64,000 nucleotides of DNA, taken from assembly GCF_032102965.1 (NCBI RefSeq), contig NZ_CP134880.1:1488001-1552000 (forward strand). The letters run 5' to 3'. Every line of letters starts with the position of its first letter. The stretch's first letter is position 1. Below, piece after piece: positions 8,953 through 16,673 of the stretch. The position numbers were made by a program, and so were the translations under genes. Below the pieces are notes generated by a model, which made no database searches, was not told the DNA's origin, and saw only the letters and a program-made list of their open reading frames with translations. This DNA is from Demequina capsici (GTDB lineage Bacteria; Actinomycetota; Actinomycetes; Actinomycetales; Demequinaceae).

Positions 8953-9984
8953 GTGAACGCCACTCTCACCGCCCTGCCAGGGGTTCGGGTGGGCCATGCC
9001 ACCCATCTGGACCGGCTCACGGGATGCACCGTCGTGCTGTTCGATTCGCCGGCCACCGTGGCCCTCAAGGCGTACGGCGGCGGCGCCGGCGGCTTCAACA
9101 CCGAAGGCCTTCACGCGGGTCGGACCGACTACCGCCTGAACGGCATCTTCGTCGCAGGCGGCAGCAGCACGGGACTCATGGCGGGCGCATCGATCATGGA
9201 GGCCATGCGCCGGGACGGCGTGGGCTTCCGATCCGGCCCTGACGGGGGCATCCTCAACCCGTCGATCACTGGCGCGGCCATCTACGACCTGGGCATGAGC
9301 GTCGCACCGTTCGAGGCCGACTACGGCCGCGAGGCCTACGTCAACGCAAGCACCGCGCCCGTGGCGAGCGGCAGCGTCGGCGCCGGCACGGGCGCATCCG
9401 TAGGCAAGTTCCTGTGGCTCGACGGCGGCACGAAGGTGGGCGCGATGAAAGCCGGAGTCGGGTCCGCTCGCGTCGACCTGGGAGGCGGCATCATCGTGAC
9501 CGCGATGTCCGTCGTGAACGCCGTCGGCAACGTGGTCCTGCCCACGGGCCAGGTGCTCGCCGGCAACCGGGCCGAGCTGGGAGGCTTCGCCTTCTACGAC
9601 CAGGTGAGCGACATCGTGACCAGGCCCTTCACGAACACCACCATCACGGTGGTCGGCACGAACGTGGACCTCGGCTCGAAGGAGCACTACGAGAAGCTCG
9701 CGCACCTTGCCACCCATGGCCAGGTGCGCGCGATCAACCCCGTCCACACCTCGGCGGACGGGGACTCGCTGTTCGTGTTCAGCACCGCGACCCTGCGCGA
9801 GCCGCTCAACCCGAACGGCCAGTACTTCAAGGAGGGCCCGACGGACATCCACCTCCAGGTGGACCTGCTGGGCCATGCCGCTGCCCGTGCAGTGCAGGAG
9901 AGCATCTACGACGCGTGTCGCGCGGCGACGACCGTGCCCTTCGAGGAGGCCTACGGAGGCGTCATACCTGCGGTGGACCTGTAG
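8953..9984 (+). CDS. P1-family peptidase (DmpA/NylC-like, self-processing)
   Basis: A 343-residue Ntn-hydrolase of the P1 (DmpA) family, which includes beta-peptidyl aminopeptidases and the nylon oligomer hydrolase NylC. The N-terminus has ALPGVRVGHATHLDRLTGCT, the usual family start, and later AYGGGAGGFNTEGL. The precursor is expected to cut itself before a Thr nucleophile. The segment RPFTNTTITVVGTNV provides the Asn-Thr pair (N228-T229) in the position seen in NylC. The GTG at 8953 is preferred because homology starts there, with a weak GGAG upstream. Substrate unknown. It is divergent from the DUF2231 gene. Confidence 0.87.
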   Translation: MNATLTALPGVRVGHATHLDRLTGCTVVLFDSPATVALKAYGGGAGGFNTEGLHAGRTDYRLNGIFVAGGSSTGLMAGASIMEAMRRDGVGFRSGPDGGILNPSITGAAIYDLGMSVAPFEADYGREAYVNASTAPVASGSVGAGTGASVGKFLWLDGGTKVGAMKAGVGSARVDLGGGIIVTAMSVVNAVGNVVLPTGQVLAGNRAELGGFAFYDQVSDIVTRPFTNTTITVVGTNVDLGSKEHYEKLAHLATHGQVRAINPVHTSADGDSLFVFSTATLREPLNPNGQYFKEGPTDIHLQVDLLGHAAARAVQESIYDACRAATTVPFEEAYGGVIPAVDL

Positions 9985-10070
9985 GCCGTTCGCCGCGGCA
10001 TCGGCACGTCGCCGGGACCATAGTGGAGTGAAGGGGCCCGTGCCCCGCCATCCGAGAGGAGGATCGCGCC

Positions 10071-10301
10071 ATGGAGGACCTGACCGAAGCGGGACACCTG
10101 GCCCGATGGAACGGCAGCCACTACATCGTCTCCGCCCCCACTGGCATTCAGTTGGGCTCGCTTGAACTCGTCGGAGACGTGTGGGAGTGGGCCGAGTTCA
10201 CCTCCGAGTACGACCGAGGAGTCGAGGTCGCGGACCGGTCCTTCGACAGCCCAGAGGAGGCGCTCCACGCGATGCTCGAGTGGGGCGGCTGGCTGGTCTG
10301 A
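10071..10301 (+). CDS. Small conserved-looking protein of unknown function
   Basis: A 76-residue acidic, soluble protein starting MEDLTEAGHLARW and ending EWGGWLV. The ribosome site is strong (GAGAGGAGG ahead of the ATG) and codon use is like that of its neighbours, so it is probably real. The middle reads as a small beta-rich fold (GSHYIVSAPTGIQLGSLELV). No family was recognised. It lies 86 bases after the P1 peptidase gene and may be its distal cistron. Confidence 0.6.
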   Translation: MEDLTEAGHLARWNGSHYIVSAPTGIQLGSLELVGDVWEWAEFTSEYDRGVEVADRSFDSPEEALHAMLEWGGWLV

Positions 10302-10318
10302 GCGCGTCGCGCCGGAAC

Positions 10319-10747
10319 TCAGCCGGCAGCCTTCGTCACCAGCGCCGCCAGCATCGCCACGTCCTCGTCGGTCATCTCGTTGTGAACCGCGAACGCGGTC
10401 GCCCACACCGCGCCGTCGTCCAATGACGCCGCCGTGTCGAACTCGAAGGTCGAGTAGCGGACCTTGAACTTCGACTTCGGCTTGAAGAAGCAGATCACCT
10501 TGCCCTCACGGGCCCACGCCGGGAAGCCGTAGTACGTCTTCGGGTCGAGCTGCGGCGCAGCGCCGACGACCATGTCGCGGATGCGCTCGGCGAGCTCCCG
10601 CTCGTCGTCAGGCAGCTTGGCGATCGCCTCCACGTTGGCGGCAGCGTTCGACGCCTGGTCGGCGGCCGCCTTCAGCTCCTTGGCACGGGCGCGCATCGCC
10701 CGCTTCTCCTCGGCACTGAACGTGCCCGTGCTCGTCGTGTCAGCCAT
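10319..10747 (-). CDS. DUF1801 domain protein (YdhG-like)
   Basis: A 142-residue protein. An Ala/Lys/Glu-rich helical N-terminus (about residues 10-45) precedes a DUF1801/YdhG-like domain: LPDDERELAERIRDMV, then APQLDPKTYYGFPAW and GKVICFFKPKSKFKVRYSTF. The fold is known from structural genomics, the function is not. The ATG at 10747 is the only sensible start. It converges on the small gene at 10071-10301, with 17 bases between stops. Confidence 0.8.
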   Translation of the reverse strand: MADTTSTGTFSAEEKRAMRARAKELKAAADQASNAAANVEAIAKLPDDERELAERIRDMVVGAAPQLDPKTYYGFPAWAREGKVICFFKPKSKFKVRYSTFEFDTAASLDDGAVWATAFAVHNEMTDEDVAMLAALVTKAAG

Positions 10748-10822
10748 GCGTTCAGTGTAGGGATTCCACGACGCTGGGTGCTTCTTGATTCCTGCTCGAT
10801 CGGCTTCGGGAGCGCGCTGCCC

Positions 10823-10853
10823 GGGCTGCGGCAGGGCGTCCCCGCCGCAGCCC
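10823..10853 (-). terminator. Terminator of the secreted repeat-protein gene
   Basis: A perfect 9-base stem (GGGCTGCGG at 10823-10831 with CCGCAGCCC at 10845-10853) lies 15 bases past the stop of the gene ending at 10868, reading leftwards. Confidence 0.65.
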
Positions 10854-10867
10854 TTCGCGCTCTGAGG

Positions 10868-11662
10868 TCAGGACTCCGCAGGGAACGCGGCGCACTGACC
10901 GATCGCCATGCCGCCCACCATGTTGAGCGGGTCGGGGTTCGAGAACACCGCGTCGCCGAACTGAGGCGCCGGAGAGCTCCCGTGGCAGATGAGGTTCCCG
11001 CCGATCTGATCGGCGACGATCTCGTTGCCGTCGGGGTCGGCGAGCATGATGTCGCTGAACACGACATTGCCGTCGACCTGCGACCGGATGAGGCCGAACC
11101 AGGTGGTGGTCAACCCGTTGACGACCACGTTGCCGTGGAAGACGTCGTCCTTCAGGGAGAACGGGATGAAGCCCTGGACGTCAAGTCCAGCACCTCCGCC
11201 TGTCGAGACGACGTTGCCCCAGACCTCGATGCCGTTCAGCGCCGCGTTGTACACGCCGCTGAGGACGATCCCACGGTGCACGGTGATGTCGGAGTGCTCT
11301 CCGGCATACGGGCCGACGTTGATCGGGTTGTCCTCACAGCCTCCGTGGGCCATCGTGCATCCGAGCGCCAGCCATGAGCCGGCGCCTGCACGGACACTGC
11401 CGCCGATCATGATCGTGGACGGAGCCCAGTCGGCATTGAAGGTGGCGCCAGGAGCGACCACGAGGTCGTCCATGATGGTGATGTCGGCGTAGGCGGCGAC
11501 AGCGCAGTCGCCGGTAGCCATGACCGTGGCGTAGGTGCCGGACGGGAGCGTCCCGTCGCACATCGTCGTGGTCCTCGGCGAGGCGGCCATGGCCGAGCCT
11601 CCCGAGAGGATGAGAGCGGTCGAGACCGCGAACGCTCCTAGAGCGCCCATGAAGTGCTTCAT
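10868..11662 (-). CDS. Secreted beta-solenoid-like repeat protein, function unknown
   Basis: A 264-residue exported protein. The signal peptide is MKHFMGALGAFAVSTAL followed by SGGSAMAAS, with cleavage after AMA. The mature part is rich in short Gly/Val/Asp strands that recur roughly every 20-25 residues (IMIGGSVRAG, ITVHRGIVLSG, IEVWGNVVSTG, VDGNVVFSDI, IGGNLICHG), as in right-handed beta-helix or bactofilin-like folds. At least six cysteines (CDG, GDC, GCT, GGCED, ICHG, GQC) could form disulfides. No enzyme motif was recognised. The start has GAGGAAG upstream and the gene is monocistronic. Confidence 0.72.
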   Translation of the reverse strand: MKHFMGALGAFAVSTALILSGGSAMAASPRTTTMCDGTLPSGTYATVMATGDCAVAAYADITIMDDLVVAPGATFNADWAPSTIMIGGSVRAGAGSWLALGCTMAHGGCEDNPINVGPYAGEHSDITVHRGIVLSGVYNAALNGIEVWGNVVSTGGGAGLDVQGFIPFSLKDDVFHGNVVVNGLTTTWFGLIRSQVDGNVVFSDIMLADPDGNEIVADQIGGNLICHGSSPAPQFGDAVFSNPDPLNMVGGMAIGQCAAFPAES

Positions 11663-11873
11663 GCGTGTGCTTCCTCAGCCCGGCGAAGTGGGGACTGTCG
11701 CGAGGTCTCGCCGGTGAAACCGGGTGACATGCCAGCACTTCGGACTGTAAGCCTGGCCGGGACGAGTCGCGACTCGCGGCTACGCACACACGGCCTGCCT
11801 GGCATGTTGGACGGGTGCGCATGAGTCGCGCCTTGGGAGCCACATCGAACGTTCCTCGGACCCGCCGCCATGC

Positions 11874-12410
11874 CTAGTCGGCGAGCTGGGAGCGGTAACC
11901 GTCGCGCAGGTCCTGCCAGCCGTAGGCGAGAGCACGCCGTCCCGTGGGGCGCTCCCGCGGGGTACCGTCCTCTGCGGCGAGCCGACCCAGGCACACCTGC
12001 CAGCCGGCCGCATAGTCAGGCGACAGCGCTCGGTCGGCGAACGACTGACGCAGCTCCACGATGGCGCCGCCGCGGTCGGGCGTGATGGTCCACCGCAGCA
12101 CATCGTCGCGCCATCGGTGCACCAGCTCCCGTGGGGCGTCGACGCTGAGAACCTCGGTGTCGACCGGCGCATCCCCTGGATTCTCACGACTCGTTGCGGG
12201 CCCCACCGTCGCAAGGGACCGGTTCGGAACGATGGGCGACCAGAGCGCCAGCCTCTCGGGTTCCGTCAGCATCGCCCAGAGCCGCTCGGGAGTGTGCGGG
12301 AACTGGCGACGCATGACGAGCGTCCAGCGGCCCTCCTCGGCTTCCAGCAGAGTCTCGATGGGTTCATGTATCGCGGCGACGAGCGCGTCGTCAGGTGCAT
12401 GCTCGGTCAT
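11874..12410 (-). CDS. SRPBCC (AHSA1-type) domain protein
   Basis: A 178-residue START-like ligand-binding fold. The AHSA1 signature is RQFPHTPERLWAMLTEPERLALW near residue 35, followed by the strands ELVHRWRDDVLRWTI and GGAIVELRQSF. The C-terminal helix contains YAAGWQVCLGRLAA. The gene's ATG overlaps the stop of the upstream ArsR gene (ATGA), so the two form one operon. ArsR-SRPBCC pairs are common in actinobacteria; the ligand is unknown. Confidence 0.85.
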   Translation of the reverse strand: MTEHAPDDALVAAIHEPIETLLEAEEGRWTLVMRRQFPHTPERLWAMLTEPERLALWSPIVPNRSLATVGPATSRENPGDAPVDTEVLSVDAPRELVHRWRDDVLRWTITPDRGGAIVELRQSFADRALSPDYAAGWQVCLGRLAAEDGTPRERPTGRRALAYGWQDLRDGYRSQLAD

Positions 12411-12730
12411 CTCTCCTCCTCGTTCTCGTCCTCCAGAGCTTCGGCAAGTCGGTCGAAGCTCGCGTTCCACCGCTCGACATACGGTTCCACCCAGGCCATC
12501 ACGTCCGGCAGCGGGCGCTCGGCAAGCCGGTAGACCCGACGCTTTCCCGCGACCTCGACGTCCACGACGCCCGCATCGCGCAGCACCCGCAGATGCTTGG
12601 AGACGAGCGGCTGCGACAGCTGCAGCTCGCTCACCAGGGTGCCGACGTCGTGCTCACACAACCGCAGGCGATCCACGATCGCACGCCGAGCGGGCTCGGC
12701 GATCAGGGTGAAACCGTCCATGGGTTTCAT
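12407..12730 (-). CDS. ArsR-family winged-helix transcriptional regulator
   Basis: A 107-residue regulator with the ArsR fold. AEPARRAIVDRLRL comes first, then the recognition helix region ELQLSQPLVSKHLRVLRDAG (about residues 34-53), then the wing VEVAGKRRVYRL. The metal-binding CXC motif of ArsR/SmtB is absent, so it belongs to the non-metal branch usually paired with SRPBCC proteins. It is translationally coupled to that partner downstream. It probably represses its own operon through the inverted repeat just upstream of its start. The first ATG is kept because GAAGTGAT precedes it. Confidence 0.88.
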   Translation of the reverse strand: MKPMDGFTLIAEPARRAIVDRLRLCEHDVGTLVSELQLSQPLVSKHLRVLRDAGVVDVEVAGKRRVYRLAERPLPDVMAWVEPYVERWNASFDRLAEALEDENEEER

Positions 12731-12732
12731 TT

Positions 12733-12768
12733 GAACATCACTTCATATGAATGTCCAGACATATGTTC
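12733..12768 (-). promoter_or_regulatory. Candidate operator of the arsR-SRPBCC operon
   Basis: Directly upstream of the ArsR start, GAACAT (12733-12738) and ATGTTC (12763-12768) form outer inverted arms. CATATG occurs twice inside (12744-12749 and 12760-12765). This nested symmetry over the expected promoter suggests autoregulation. Confidence 0.45.
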
Positions 12769-12896
12769 CACGGAGACCTCGCCGCCTGGCGCGACACCGG
12801 CCTCGAGGAGTCCCCGCACCGAGGGCGACGAGCGTCCGAGACGGCCCTGGCCGCGCCGTCTCGAACCGCTGGGGATCACCGCGGTTGCGCCGTCAG

Positions 12897-13139
12897 CTAC
12901 TCAGGACCGCGCGGACGGCGCTGAGGACGAGGAGGCACCTCCTTCGCCGCGACGATCGTGGTCACAAGGATCCGTTCGACCCCACGCACGCCGTCCACGA
13001 CCACCGCCTGGTCGTCCACGCTGAGCAGCTCGCCAAGAGCGTCTGTCGCCTCGCCGGAGGGGATCAGGTACCGCACCACCACACGCGCACCGGGTGCAGG
13101 TAGACGGACCAGATTCCGTCGATCGGGCTGCTCAGGCAT
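12897..13139 (-). CDS. Small SH3-like domain protein (Rv0428c N-terminal-like)
   Basis: An 80-residue protein starting MPEQPDRRNLVRLPAPGARV. It has four to five beta strands (VVVRYLIPSG, GELLSVDDQAVVVDG, RILVTTIVAAKEVPPRP) resembling the SH3-like domain found at the N-terminus of mycobacterial Rv0428c-type acetyltransferases, where KxVPPRP ends the domain. No acetyltransferase domain follows here; the protein stops after RRPRGPE. The ATG at 13139 has GGAAGGAT upstream. The relationship is recognised from pattern only. Confidence 0.6.
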   Translation of the reverse strand: MPEQPDRRNLVRLPAPGARVVVRYLIPSGEATDALGELLSVDDQAVVVDGVRGVERILVTTIVAAKEVPPRPQRRPRGPE

Positions 13140-13309
13140 GAGCTCATCCTTCCAGAACCGCCAAGCCGCCACCTCGAGGATCACCTCGGCCCCCACGGCT
13201 AGGCTCTCCTCGTGACCGGCTCCCACCTGCGCATCCTCTCCGCTCGCATCCGCACCAGGCCTCTCCCCTGTGCCGTGCGGGCACGGCAAGACGACGGAGA
13301 TGTCTCGCA

Positions 13310-14428
13310 GTGAGCGCGATCTTCGACGCGCTGCGGCGCTGGCCTGACGTCGAGGCACCTGGGCTGGTCGCCGTCGACGCGGCAGATCGACTCATCCTGG
13401 ACACATCTGCGGAGCTGCGCGCGTCCGCCCTGCCGGGCGACATCGTCGTGATCAACGACGCCTATGGCGCGCTCACCCTCGGGGCGGCCGATGCCGGCGC
13501 GAGCGGGATACGAACGCATCTCGACGCCATCACCGGTGAGCGCGCGCTCGACGCCAACGCGGCTCGCGTGGGCCTCACCGGCCACTATCGGTCGGGCCCC
13601 CTCGATGCGGAACTGGTGCGGGGAGTCAAGGTCGTCCTGCTCCGCCTACCGCGCTCCCTCGATGCGCTGCGCGACATCGTCGGCCTGATCGCCGCGCACG
13701 CCGACCCCAGCGTCGTGGTGGTCGCGGGCGGGCGGCTCAAGCACATGTCGGTGTCGATGAACACGGTGCTGAGCGAGAACTTCAGGCAGCTGGACGTCAG
13801 CCATGCCCGGCAGAAGTCGCGGGTTCTCCTGGTCCGCGCGCCTCGGGGCGGTCGCGATCCCGCTCCTGCCGCCGCGCAGGTCGCAGGCCTTGAGGTGCGA
13901 GCGTACGGCGGGGCCTTCGCAGGTGCGCGCCTCGACATCGGCACCCGACTCCTGCTCGCGAACCTTCCCGACTCTCCCGTCGGCGGAGCACCGAACGATC
14001 CCTTCATCGATCTGGCATGCGGCACGGGAATCATCGGCGCATGGATGGCGACACGACATCGCGGCGCGCATGTGTACGCGTGCGATCAGTCGTCCGTCGC
14101 CGTCGAGTCCGCCAAAGCGACGATGCTCGCCAACGGCATCGAGGACCGCGTCACGGTGGTGCGCGACGACATGCTGGGCGCCAGGCCTTCCGCCACCGCA
14201 TCTCTCGTCACGTTGAACCCGCCGTTCCACTCAGCCGCTGCGGTGACCGACCTGATCGCACCCCGGATGTTCGCCGAAGTGGCAAGAGTCCTGCGCCCCG
14301 GAGGACAGCTGTGGTGCGTGTGGAACTCAGGGCTCAAGTATCGGCCGCTGCTCGAGCGCGAGATCGGCCCTACCGAGCAGGTCGCACGCAACGCCAAGTT
14401 CACCGTCACGGTCTCGACACGCCGGTAA
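13310..14428 (+). CDS. RlmG/RsmC-like class I SAM-dependent methyltransferase
   Basis: A 372-residue, two-domain methyltransferase. The N-terminal half (about 1-200) is a degenerate methyltransferase-like domain. The C-terminal half has the SAM loop DLACGTGIIG at about residue 232 and the catalytic NPPFH at 303-307, the motif of N2-guanine rRNA methyltransferases (RlmG and RsmC). rRNA guanine methylation is therefore the likely role; the exact position is not inferable. The start is a GTG at 13310. It is the last gene before the tRNA-Pro island and is divergent from the SH3-like gene. Confidence 0.82.
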   Translation: MSAIFDALRRWPDVEAPGLVAVDAADRLILDTSAELRASALPGDIVVINDAYGALTLGAADAGASGIRTHLDAITGERALDANAARVGLTGHYRSGPLDAELVRGVKVVLLRLPRSLDALRDIVGLIAAHADPSVVVVAGGRLKHMSVSMNTVLSENFRQLDVSHARQKSRVLLVRAPRGGRDPAPAAAQVAGLEVRAYGGAFAGARLDIGTRLLLANLPDSPVGGAPNDPFIDLACGTGIIGAWMATRHRGAHVYACDQSSVAVESAKATMLANGIEDRVTVVRDDMLGARPSATASLVTLNPPFHSAAAVTDLIAPRMFAEVARVLRPGGQLWCVWNSGLKYRPLLEREIGPTEQVARNAKFTVTVSTRR

Positions 14429-14757
14429 GGGCTGCCGGGCCGACCTCCGAGCGTACGACGCGTGCGACCCGAGTCGGCATCCCACGCGCAGCAGATGGAC
14501 CGTTCCCCCGTGTTTACCAGGATGAACGGACCTTCAAGACGTAGGGCTGACAGGATCTGAACCTGCGAACCCTGGGGCAAGCGGTCTCTTTCCGGTCCTT
14601 CTCGGTTGTTCCCGGTTGAATCTGATGGCACTGTGATCGGTTCTCGCTCCTGGTCGGCAACGACTGGCCGCATGCTCAACACCACCACGCAGCTGCCCCT
14701 GATGACGGCCGGGAGTCGCCACCCACTTCACGGGACCTGACCGGGCAGTGCGTGTTC
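14429..14757. other. Non-coding junction holding tRNA-Pro 3'-end copy A and an integrase-tail remnant
   Basis: This 329-base gap has no intact gene. Bases 14513-14573 align without gaps to 20675-20735, 52 of 61 identical, covering the last part of a tRNA-Pro gene and its downstream flank. Bases 14574-14627, read on the minus strand, encode SDSTGNNREGPERDR leading into VQILS over the tRNA T-arm, a layout typical of an integrase 3' end overlapping an attachment site. The rest (14628-14757) shows nothing recognisable. Confidence 0.55.
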
Positions 14758-15966
14758 CTACTCGTGTTCGGGCAGCCGCGGCGCCGACCAACCAGGATCA
14801 CGACCGATCAGCGCCGCGCGCGTGACGGCGGCGGAGCCGAACCGATCACGGACCGCATCGAGGGCGGTGTCGAGCGCAGTATCGATGCGCGCTCCGTCGT
14901 TCCAGTCGATCGGAAGCTCCGGCTGAACCGTGCCGGCATTGGTCAGGTGCGCGAGCGAGACGCCGATGAGAGTGACGCCGCGGTCGGCGATGTCGGGACC
15001 CGCCGCCGCGAGCAAGCGCTGGGCGACGCCGAGCACCACCTCGGTGCGGTCGGTCGGCGTGGCGAGCGTGCGCGATCGGGTCGCCTTCGTGAAGTCGCCG
15101 TAGCGAAGCCTCAGCACCACGGTGGCACACGACGATCCGCGATCACGTAGGCGCTTTGCAAGTCCATCGACGATCTGAGTGAGGATCAGCCCGAGCTCAC
15201 CACTCGTATGCGGCCGATTGCCAAGTGCCCGCTGCGAGCCGATGGATCCGTGGCGCTTGGTCGTGTCGACTGGCCGCGGGTCCCGGAGCCGGGCCAGCGC
15301 GTGCAGATGCGCACCGGCCGCCCGGCCGAGCCATCGCTCGGCGGTCGCGGCGTCGAGCTCTGCCAACTGCCCCACGGTGTAGATGCCGTTGCCGTGCAAC
15401 TTCTCCGCGGTCACCGCGCCGACGCCCCAGAGCCGCTCGACTGGGAGTGGATGGAGGAACGCCTCCTCGCGGTCGGGCTCCACCACGAGGAGCCCGTCGG
15501 GCTTGCTGACCGCGCTCGCAACCTTCGCGAGGAACTTGGTTCTCGCAACGCCGACCGAGATCGGGAGCCCAACGTCGGCACGCACGCGCTCCCGCAGGCG
15601 CACGGCGATCTGCTCAGGAGTCCCGGCAAGGCGGCGCAGTCCCCCGACCTCAAGGAACGCCTCGTCGATCGAGACTCCCTCCACGTACGGCGTGGTGTCG
15701 TGGAAGATCTCGAACACTGCACGGCTCGCTTCGGAGTAGGCCTCCATGCGGGGCGGGACGACGATGGCGTCGGGACAGAGCGCACGCGCCCGCTGCACCC
15801 CCATCGCGGTGCGAACGCCCCGAGCTTTCGCCTCGTAGCTCGCGGCCACCACCACGCCACCGCCCACGATCACGGGCCTTCCCCGAAGCGCGGACTCGTC
15901 CCGCTGCTCGACCGAGGCGTAGAACGCATCGAGGTCAGCGTGGAGCACGGTCGCTTCGCCCCGCAT
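14758..15966 (-). CDS. dinB: DNA polymerase IV (Y-family)
   Basis: A 402-residue error-prone translesion polymerase. The palm motif LHADLDAFYASVEQRD lies at the start, with SIDEAFLEV (catalytic acidic pair) about 95 residues on. The thumb helix-hairpin-helix is LWGVGAVTAEKLHGNGIYTVGQLA, and the little-finger domain follows. VQPELPIDW near the C-terminus fits a beta-clamp-binding motif. The ATG at 15966 has GGAGGTG 4-6 bases upstream; the longer frame to 16170 runs into attachment-site sequence. It lies between tRNA-Pro 3'-end copies A and B and may have arrived as cargo. Alternatively it is a host gene caught between insertions. Confidence 0.9.
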   Translation of the reverse strand: MRGEATVLHADLDAFYASVEQRDESALRGRPVIVGGGVVVAASYEAKARGVRTAMGVQRARALCPDAIVVPPRMEAYSEASRAVFEIFHDTTPYVEGVSIDEAFLEVGGLRRLAGTPEQIAVRLRERVRADVGLPISVGVARTKFLAKVASAVSKPDGLLVVEPDREEAFLHPLPVERLWGVGAVTAEKLHGNGIYTVGQLAELDAATAERWLGRAAGAHLHALARLRDPRPVDTTKRHGSIGSQRALGNRPHTSGELGLILTQIVDGLAKRLRDRGSSCATVVLRLRYGDFTKATRSRTLATPTDRTEVVLGVAQRLLAAAGPDIADRGVTLIGVSLAHLTNAGTVQPELPIDWNDGARIDTALDTALDAVRDRFGSAAVTRAALIGRDPGWSAPRLPEHE

Positions 15967-16378
15967 GTCACACCTCCAGCTGCCCCACGTTCCTCCAGGA
16001 ATGGTCTCACCGGCGCCCGACATCGCAGTAGCTCCGTGCCTGGCCGACGGGTCGCGCTGAAAGGGATCTCTCCCGAGTCGGGCGACAGGATCTGAACCGG
16101 CGACCGCTTGCAGCAACCAGTCTCTATCCGGTCCCTTACGGTTGTCCCCGAGACTGACGGATTCCCCCAAGTTGTTGGGGAATCAGGCGATTCGCTGTTC
16201 ACGAGGGTATCCAGATGTTCACGGCTGGTCCCGGTTGAATCTGATGACAATCTGATGAGGTTGCGACCTCGGTGGCGGCTCCTCGACGGCCAATCCCAAG
16301 TCGCATCGCGCCACCGCACTGTATTGACGTTGCCATGACAGCGTGTCTACAGTGGAGGTCGAGTCTTTGGAGGACGAC
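15967..16378. other. Junction with tRNA-Pro 3'-end copy B, integrase-tail remnant and hairpin
   Basis: This 412-base gap contains 16077-16105, a degenerate copy of the tRNA-Pro 3' end. It is followed by 16106-16152 and 16226-16246, which match the integrase-tail remnant at 14574-14627 but are split by about 73 inserted bases. The insertion carries a hairpin: GATTCCCC at 16160-16167 with GGGGAATC at 16177-16184. On the minus strand it reads SSDSTGTSREHLDTL, cognate with the left remnant. The promoter of the toxin-antitoxin operon lies at 16318-16353. Confidence 0.55.
16318..16353 (+). promoter_or_regulatory. Promoter and candidate operator of the DUF1778/GNAT operon
   Basis: TTGACG (16324-16329), 18 bases, then TACAGT (16348-16353) form a plausible promoter. 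The arms ACTGTA (16318-16323) and TACAGT (16348-16353) are a perfect inverted repeat enclosing it, and one arm coincides with the -10. A ribbon-helix-helix antitoxin bound here would block transcription, as known for TacA-type antitoxins. Confidence 0.5.
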
Positions 16379-16657
16379 ATGGCTACGCCCACTCGCGACG
16401 AGTACCTGCAGATGCGAATCACCGCGGACGCGAAGGACCACCTGCGCGAAGCAGCCCGCGCCTCCGAGCAGGACCTGTCGACCTTCGTGCTCCAGGCTGC
16501 GAAGAAGGCTGCCGACGAGGTCCTCGCCGAGCGCTGGACGTTCCGCCTGTCCGACGAGGACTACGACTCCTTCCTCGCCCAGCTCGAGGAGCCTGCACGG
16601 ACCCTGCCCGGACTCGCGGCTCTTGCGTCCGAGCCGTCGCCCTTCAGCGACCGCTGA
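16379..16657 (+). CDS. DUF1778 ribbon-helix-helix antitoxin (TacA-like)
   Basis: A 92-residue antitoxin. The N-terminal ribbon-helix-helix is YLQMRITADAKDHLREAARA followed by DLSTFVLQAAKKAADEVL (about residues 10-48). The C-terminal arm, from about residue 50, has WTFRLSDEDYDSFLAQLEEP and should wrap the toxin. The ATG at 16379 follows GGAGG by 5 bases; the in-frame upstream start at 16343 lies within the promoter. It is followed after 16 bases by a GNAT toxin, the standard TacA-TacT order. It is expected to neutralise the toxin and repress the operon. Confidence 0.87.
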   Translation: MATPTRDEYLQMRITADAKDHLREAARASEQDLSTFVLQAAKKAADEVLAERWTFRLSDEDYDSFLAQLEEPARTLPGLAALASEPSPFSDR

Positions 16658-16673
16658 TCCGCGAGACTAGCCG

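Noticed and set aside
14086-14688. 200-codon minus-strand frame over the methyltransferase end
   Set aside because: Only its first 50 codons (over the integrase-tail remnant and the tRNA copy) carry signal; the remainder is antisense to a clear methyltransferase gene.
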